This document shows, piece after piece, positions 60,051-64,000 of a stretch of DNA of 64,000 nt. Below the pieces are notes generated by a model. It made no database searches, was not told the DNA's origin, and saw nothing but the letters and a program-made list of their open reading frames with translations. Every line of letters begins with the position of its first letter. Within the stretch, counting starts at the first letter, position 1. Both the position numbers and the translations under genes were made by a program. Source of the DNA: Paenibacillus sp. BJ-4 (GTDB taxonomy: Bacteria; Bacillota; Bacilli; Paenibacillales; Paenibacillaceae); assembly GCF_020404765.1 (NCBI RefSeq), contig NZ_JAIVEM010000140.1, positions 62,001 to 126,000 of the forward strand. The letters are read 5' to 3'.

Positions 60051-60593
60051 ATGGTTGCTGATCAATCGGTCTTTATCTTGCTTACGAATACAGGAACGTT
60101 TCTTACGAGAGTCATAAAAAGCTATACGAGAGCGCCATACAATCACGCCTCCATCTCCTTTAACCGGGAACTTTCGGAATTATACAGCTTTGGGAGAAAG
60201 ACCCCCAATAACCCTCTGGATGGTGGTTTCGTGAAAGAAGATATTAAGACAGGTACATACAGCAGATTTCCGAATACAACATGTGTCATCTACGAGCTTC
60301 AAGTAACCGACCGTGAAGTCGAAAAAATGAAGCGGGTTTTACATGTTTTTATCAGAAGTCGTCAAAAATATTTGTATAACCTTCTAGGCTTGATCGGCGT
60401 TGCCTTAAAAGAGCCCGTTGAGTTCAGTAATTCCTACTTTTGTTCGCAATTCGTAGCGGAAATCCTACAGCGATCCGGCATAAAGATATGGAATAAGCTA
60501 CCCGCACTCATTACCCCAGACGATTTTCGACAAAGTGACCGATTCCATTTAATCTACGAAGGTAAATTGAGCGAGTATGAGCCTCAATCCTGA
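60051..60593 (+). CDS. Permuted NlpC/P60-like (YiiX/DUF830 type) putative hydrolase
   Basis: A 180-residue protein of the circularly permuted papain-like group that acts on lipids or amide bonds. H32 (APYNHASISF) and C131 (SNSYFCSQFVAEIL) are the expected catalytic pair. No signal peptide is visible, so it acts in the cytoplasm or on the inner membrane face. AAGGAG precedes the ATG by 11 bases. Its divergent neighbour is a CdsA-like membrane protein, which fits a lipid-related role, as inference. Confidence 0.82.
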   Translation: MVADQSVFILLTNTGTFLTRVIKSYTRAPYNHASISFNRELSELYSFGRKTPNNPLDGGFVKEDIKTGTYSRFPNTTCVIYELQVTDREVEKMKRVLHVFIRSRQKYLYNLLGLIGVALKEPVEFSNSYFCSQFVAEILQRSGIKIWNKLPALITPDDFRQSDRFHLIYEGKLSEYEPQS

Positions 60594-60658
60594 GAATAGC
60601 ACGTCGCTCAAGCACCTTTAGGCTCTAAATTAGACATCCATCATATTTTTAGTTACTA

Positions 60659-60685
60659 TAGAAAAGTAAATGTAGAAAAGTAAAT
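60659..60685 (+). repeat. Tandem 14-base repeat before qorB-like gene
   Basis: TAGAAAAGTAAATG and TAGAAAAGTAAAT follow each other directly, 23 bases before the start codon of the reductase. With the preceding TTACTATA they may form a regulator site; no regulator gene is adjacent. Confidence 0.55.
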
Positions 60686-60707
60686 AAAATCTGAATGGAG
60701 GTTTCAT

Positions 60708-61574
60708 ATGAAAATCGCATTAACAGGAGCAACAGGGCAACTGGGTTCCATCGTGGTAGATACGTTACTTACATCCGTTCCGGCAAAAGATCTTATTGTT
60801 AGCGTAAGAAATCCGGAAAAAGCAGAGAGCTTACGTGCTCGTGGCGTTGACGTTCGTCATGGAGACTTTGATAAACCAGAAACGCTGGATCAAGCGTTTG
60901 CTGGAGTAGAACGACTGCTGATGATATCCGCAGATGGAGATAATGATACCAGAATCCGCCAGCATAAGGCCGCTGTTGATGCTGCTGTACGCGCGGGAGT
61001 AGGCTTCATCGCTTATACCAGCGCTGCCAATGCCGCTGACAGCACTCTGTTCCTAGCACCCGTACATCGTATAACGGAGGAGTTTATTCGGGAGTCCGGT
61101 ATCCCTTATTCCTTCTTGCGTAATAATTGGTATCTTGAGAATGAAGCAGGCACGATCCAATCCGTACTCGCGGGGGCTCCTTGGCTAACCTCGGCAGGGT
61201 CCGGTAAAGTAGGTTGGGCCACCCGTGCCGACTATGCGCAGGCGGCTGCAACCGTTTTGTCTGGTGAAGGGCATGAGAATACAATATACGAGCTCTCCGG
61301 TAAGCCGATTACCCAGGAAGAGTTCGCGGCGATACTTGCTGATGTTCTGGGCAAGGACGTTCCTGTACAGCAAGTGGACGATGCTGCGTATGCTGATATT
61401 ATGCTCGGTGCGGGAGTGCCAGAAGGTGCAATCCCGATTGTGGTCGGAATTCAACAAGCAATTCGCGAAGGAGCCTTGGATGTTGTAAGCAACGATTTTG
61501 AGAAGCTGTTGCAACGCCCCCTTACGCCGCTTAGCCAGGGAATTAGTGAACTGATAAAGCAAACAAAGGCATAA
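60708..61574 (+). CDS. NAD(P)H-binding quinone reductase (QorB/NmrA family)
   Basis: A 288-residue atypical SDR. IALTGATGQLGSIVVDTLL is the nucleotide site; RGVDVRHGDFDKPETLDQAF, FIAYTSAANA, YSFLRNNWYLEN and WATRADYAQAAATVL match QOR2/YtfG-like reductases, which reduce quinones with NAD(P)H. ATGGAGG precedes the ATG. It is related in family, not closely, to the gene at 17199. Confidence 0.9.
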   Translation: MKIALTGATGQLGSIVVDTLLTSVPAKDLIVSVRNPEKAESLRARGVDVRHGDFDKPETLDQAFAGVERLLMISADGDNDTRIRQHKAAVDAAVRAGVGFIAYTSAANAADSTLFLAPVHRITEEFIRESGIPYSFLRNNWYLENEAGTIQSVLAGAPWLTSAGSGKVGWATRADYAQAAATVLSGEGHENTIYELSGKPITQEEFAAILADVLGKDVPVQQVDDAAYADIMLGAGVPEGAIPIVVGIQQAIREGALDVVSNDFEKLLQRPLTPLSQGISELIKQTKA

Positions 61575-61623
61575 TATACGCGCCGTAGAGTACAATTTCA
61601 ACATAAGATACTGCTTATGATAA

Positions 61624-61660
61624 AAAACGGATGCTGCCTTAAAAGGTCAGCATCCGTTTT
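61624..61660. terminator. Terminator after qorB-like gene
   Basis: AAAACGGATGCTG and CAGCATCCGTTTT are perfectly complementary (13 bases) with A and T runs at the ends. Confidence 0.88.
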
Positions 61661-61826
61661 AGTTACATGCTCACTCCCCAGGAATTTTCAGAGACCTAAT
61701 TGCCTCCATGAGTGGAATCGCAGCAGATTATCCAATATACTTGTATGGAACTCCAAGGAAGGCTTGGGTTTACATAAGAAAGCTAGCACAGTAATAGAAA
61801 TAAAAATGAATGGAGTACATAAAATT

Positions 61827-62168
61827 ATGTCTAATTTGCCAAATTGCCCTGAATGTAATTCAGAATACACTTACGAGGATCGCAGTCTTTTTATTTGCCC
61901 AGAATGCGCTCATGAGTGGTCTTCCGAGTCAGAAACTGTAAGCAACGAAGATGTGAAAGTCGTCAGAGATGCGAATGGTAACGTTCTGCAGGATGGTGAC
62001 TCTGTAACCGTCATTAAAGACCTGAAGGTTAAAGGAAGCTCATCTGTCTTGAAAATTGGTACCAAAGTGAAGAATATCCGCCTAGTGGACGGCGATCACG
62101 ATATTGATTGCAAAATTGATGGTTTTGGAGCGATGAAGTTAAAGTCGGAATTCGTAAAAAAGAATTAA
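61827..62168 (+). CDS. PhnA/YjdM-family zinc-ribbon protein
   Basis: A 113-residue protein with an N-terminal zinc ribbon (C7, C10, C24, C27: NCPEC and ICPECAHEW) and a C-terminal beta domain (VRDANGNVLQDGDSVTVIKD, KVKNIRLVDGDHDIDCKIDG). Once named alkylphosphonate utilisation protein PhnA, it is not part of the C-P lyase and its role is unclear. The ATG at 61827 has GGAG 11 bases upstream; the open frame to its left lacks a start signal. No phosphonate genes are near. Confidence 0.92.
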   Translation: MSNLPNCPECNSEYTYEDRSLFICPECAHEWSSESETVSNEDVKVVRDANGNVLQDGDSVTVIKDLKVKGSSSVLKIGTKVKNIRLVDGDHDIDCKIDGFGAMKLKSEFVKKN

Positions 62169-62212
62169 AATGTAAGAGGGTGGATTTCCAACGCTCCATG
62201 CTCATATAGATG

Positions 62213-62968
62213 TTATAGCGGTGCCAGCCATACGGTCCCTGTTCCCCTGTACACATTAACCAGCCCTTCGCCGGAAGCGGCGGAGCCCATTTTGGTTTTT
62301 CCAGATTTTTCGACGGTGAACTGTAAGGTATTGGACCACATGAGGGCAAAGTTGCCATCCACCTTCAGGATATCATTTTGCAATTCTATGATGACTGCTT
62401 CTTCGGAAGGGATCGGCGCTTGTAGTGCCAGAACTCCTTTTCCCCGGGCGCTTAGGTTAAATAATCCTTCTCCACCTAATGCGGCAGAGGAAAGATTACT
62501 ACGCGCAACGACGGATATGTTCAGCGTGGCATCACAAGCTAAAAACAGGCCGTCTTCGATGGCAATGTCATCATTATCGACATCAATAAGCCAGATATAT
62601 TGATAAGTAGGCTCCAGCATAATGGTTCCTGTGCCTTTGTAGTGAGGTTTAATGGCACCTGTCCCCGTCACAGCACCGGACACCAAGTTACGCATTAAGC
62701 CTCCTACGCTTTTTACGCCGGTAGTCATTTCCATGCTACCCACAGTATATTGCATGGCCCCCGCCTTCATCATGATTTCGCTATTGTTGATTTCGATCAT
62801 GAGCTGTTTGCGGCGCATGTTACTTTTACTCATATAGTAACTGTCTTTCGCAGCCGCAACCGAGGTGCAGCTCAAATCTGTTATGTATTCCAGTACCGTA
62901 AATCCACCGAGTTGGTCAGTGATGGCAACATTGCTGTTATCCTTTAAGTTATTAATGACAAAAGCCAT
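62213..62968 (-). CDS. AIM24-family protein
   Basis: A 251-residue beta-rich protein of the AIM24/DUF124 family (TRAP-like fold). Key blocks are MIEINNSEIMMKAGAMQYTV, GTGTIMLEPTYQYIWLIDVD, EGLFNLSARGKGVLALQAPI and the C-terminal GTGTVWLAP. The role in bacteria is unknown. AAGGAGG lies 11 bases before the ATG at 62968. The open frame continues upstream but there it only mirrors the next gene. Confidence 0.88.
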   Translation of the reverse strand: MAFVINNLKDNSNVAITDQLGGFTVLEYITDLSCTSVAAAKDSYYMSKSNMRRKQLMIEINNSEIMMKAGAMQYTVGSMEMTTGVKSVGGLMRNLVSGAVTGTGAIKPHYKGTGTIMLEPTYQYIWLIDVDNDDIAIEDGLFLACDATLNISVVARSNLSSAALGGEGLFNLSARGKGVLALQAPIPSEEAVIIELQNDILKVDGNFALMWSNTLQFTVEKSGKTKMGSAASGEGLVNVYRGTGTVWLAPL

Positions 62969-63208
62969 AAATGTAAGCGCCTCCTTGTTGTATTCATGTT
63001 GTAGGGATGGGAATCCTCTTAAAATATTCGACAAAGAGACTTCGTTTCCTGCGGCGAATATGGACGCTCTCCTGACTGATCCAGACCCAGAAAAGGAAAG
63101 CTTGAAAAAGAAACAAAAAAGGTTCAATATAAAGATATCCACTTTTAAAATGGTTTGCTTTGCAAGCCGCTGGATAAGAACAAGACATGAAAATAGGGGG
63201 TAGGACCA

Positions 63209-64000
63209 GTGGAGATAGGTATAAGCACGTTTGTAGAAACAACGCCGGATCCCCAAACGGGTGAGGTCATCAGCCACGCACAACGAATACGTGAAGTTGT
63301 CGAGGAGATTGTGCTTGCAGATCGGGTAGGGCTGGATGTGTACGGCGTAGGGGAGCATCATCGAAAAGATTATGCGGCATCTGCTCCGGCTGTTATACTG
63401 GCTGCGGCGGCGGCACAGACACAGCGAATTCGGTTAACCAGTGCGGTCACGGTGCTATCATCGGATGATCCAGTGCGGGTATTTCAGGATTTTGCTACAC
63501 TGGACGGCATCTCGAATGGACGGGCTGAGATTATGGCAGGGCGGGGTTCTTTTATTGAATCGTTTCCGCTGTTTGGATATGAATTGGATAACTATGATGA
63601 GTTGTTTGATGAAAAGCTGGAACTGTTATTGAAAATACGCGAATCCGAAAAAGTGACCTGGAAAGGCGGACATCGGCCTGCAATCAACAATTTGGGCGTG
63701 TACCCACGTCCGGTCCAAAATCCGTTGCCCGTATGGATTGGCAGCGGGGGCAACCAGGAATCCGTAGTCCGTGCCGGATTGCTCGGATTGCCGTTGGTGC
63801 TGGCTATTATTGGAGGTAGTCCTGAGCAATTTGCGCCATTGGTGGAGTTGTACAAAAAGGCAGCTAAGCACGCAGGCCATGACGTATCGCTGCTTCCGGT
63901 TGCATCCCACTCGCATGGTTTTATCGCGGAAAGCACCGAGCTTGCAGCGGAAAAGTTTTTCCCTCCCACCCAGCAAAGCATGAACGTCCTTGGGCGTGAG
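63209..64000 (+). CDS. LLM-class flavin-dependent oxidoreductase (3' end outside window)
   Basis: The first 264 codons of a luciferase-like monooxygenase. It begins at GTG 63209 (EIGISTFVETTPD) behind AGGGGGTAGGA and stays open to the window edge. It is a very close paralogue of the gene at 35192: GRAEIMAGRGSFIESFPLFG, INNLGVYPRPVQNPLP and IRESEKVTWKGGHRP are identical or nearly so, and differences gather after residue 190. The substrate is unknown. It is probably ~350 residues when complete. Confidence 0.9.
   Translation, partial: MEIGISTFVETTPDPQTGEVISHAQRIREVVEEIVLADRVGLDVYGVGEHHRKDYAASAPAVILAAAAAQTQRIRLTSAVTVLSSDDPVRVFQDFATLDGISNGRAEIMAGRGSFIESFPLFGYELDNYDELFDEKLELLLKIRESEKVTWKGGHRPAINNLGVYPRPVQNPLPVWIGSGGNQESVVRAGLLGLPLVLAIIGGSPEQFAPLVELYKKAAKHAGHDVSLLPVASHSHGFIAESTELAAEKFFPPTQQSMNVLGRE

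Noticed and set aside
62969..63361. Upstream extension of the AIM24 reading frame to 63361
   Set aside because: It lies antisense to the start of the second LLM oxidoreductase, has no family similarity, and a good ribosome site marks the start at 62968.
1..64000. CRISPR arrays, tRNA or rRNA genes, ccr recombinases, transposases
   Set aside because: Looked for and not found: no regularly spaced repeats, no tRNA-like T-arm/anticodon pattern between genes, and no large serine recombinase or intact transposase among the readable proteins.

Overview
The window looks like chromosome of a Paenibacillus close to P. polymyxa. The reasons are the moderate GC content, Bacillus-type operons (gntRKPZ, manR-manP, rlmH next to an HtrA protease and a CxxH/CxxC protein), a secreted GH5-X2-CBM46 endoglucanase and a small GH10 xylanase. 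No rRNA, tRNA or CRISPR array was seen. The first and last genes are cut by the window edges.

Left part (1-8000): an HtrA protease, a CxxH/CxxC protein and rlmH are directly adjacent in many Bacillaceae. Here they are separated by a cellulase under a perfect CcpA site, a methyltransferase, an AraC regulator, a DinB protein, and a divergent XRE/helical-repeat pair.

Accessory part (8000-33620): five short repeats at about 9566, 12467, 14319, 16115 and 33593 copy the last ~30 bases of rlmH (core GAACCGTATCATAAATA). Each is joined to a shared non-rlmH half (CTTGCCGTTACAGACAG). The 3' end of rlmH is the attachment site of staphylococcal SCC elements, so this looks like a chain of SCC-like cassettes laid down one after another; no Ccr recombinase is present in the window. 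The cassettes carry small redox and stress genes with their own regulators (WYL, HxlR, TetR, MarR, MerR), an ECF sigma factor fused to DUF1835, an orphan TerD-type protein, mqo, a SUKH immunity protein, a MerR-methyltransferase plus Nudix/DUF4406 operon, an old-yellow-enzyme gene and a DbpA helicase. Gene debris is common: a WYL regulator with two lesions, and fragments of an aldo/keto reductase, an SLH protein, a GlcG-like protein and a TetR regulator.

Right part (33600-64000): mostly intact metabolic genes. In order: GNAT, TetR, an LLM flavin oxidoreductase with an esterase, GH10 xylanase, a TetR-SMR efflux pair, the gluconate operon gntR-gntK-gntP-gnd with its operator, glycerate permease and kinase facing a CdaR regulator, an RDD protein, an SDR-MerR pair, manR-manP, a GNAT, a divergent EamA exporter and MocR regulator, a divergent CdsA-like and NlpC/P60-like pair, a QorB-like reductase, PhnA/YjdM, an AIM24 protein, and a second LLM oxidoreductase running off the right edge.

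Many regulators lie beside what they probably control, and several operators can be read directly: GntR, two MerR-type promoters with 19-bp spacers, a TetR palindrome inside a promoter, a palindrome shared by two genes flanking marR, and several CcpA (cre) sites.
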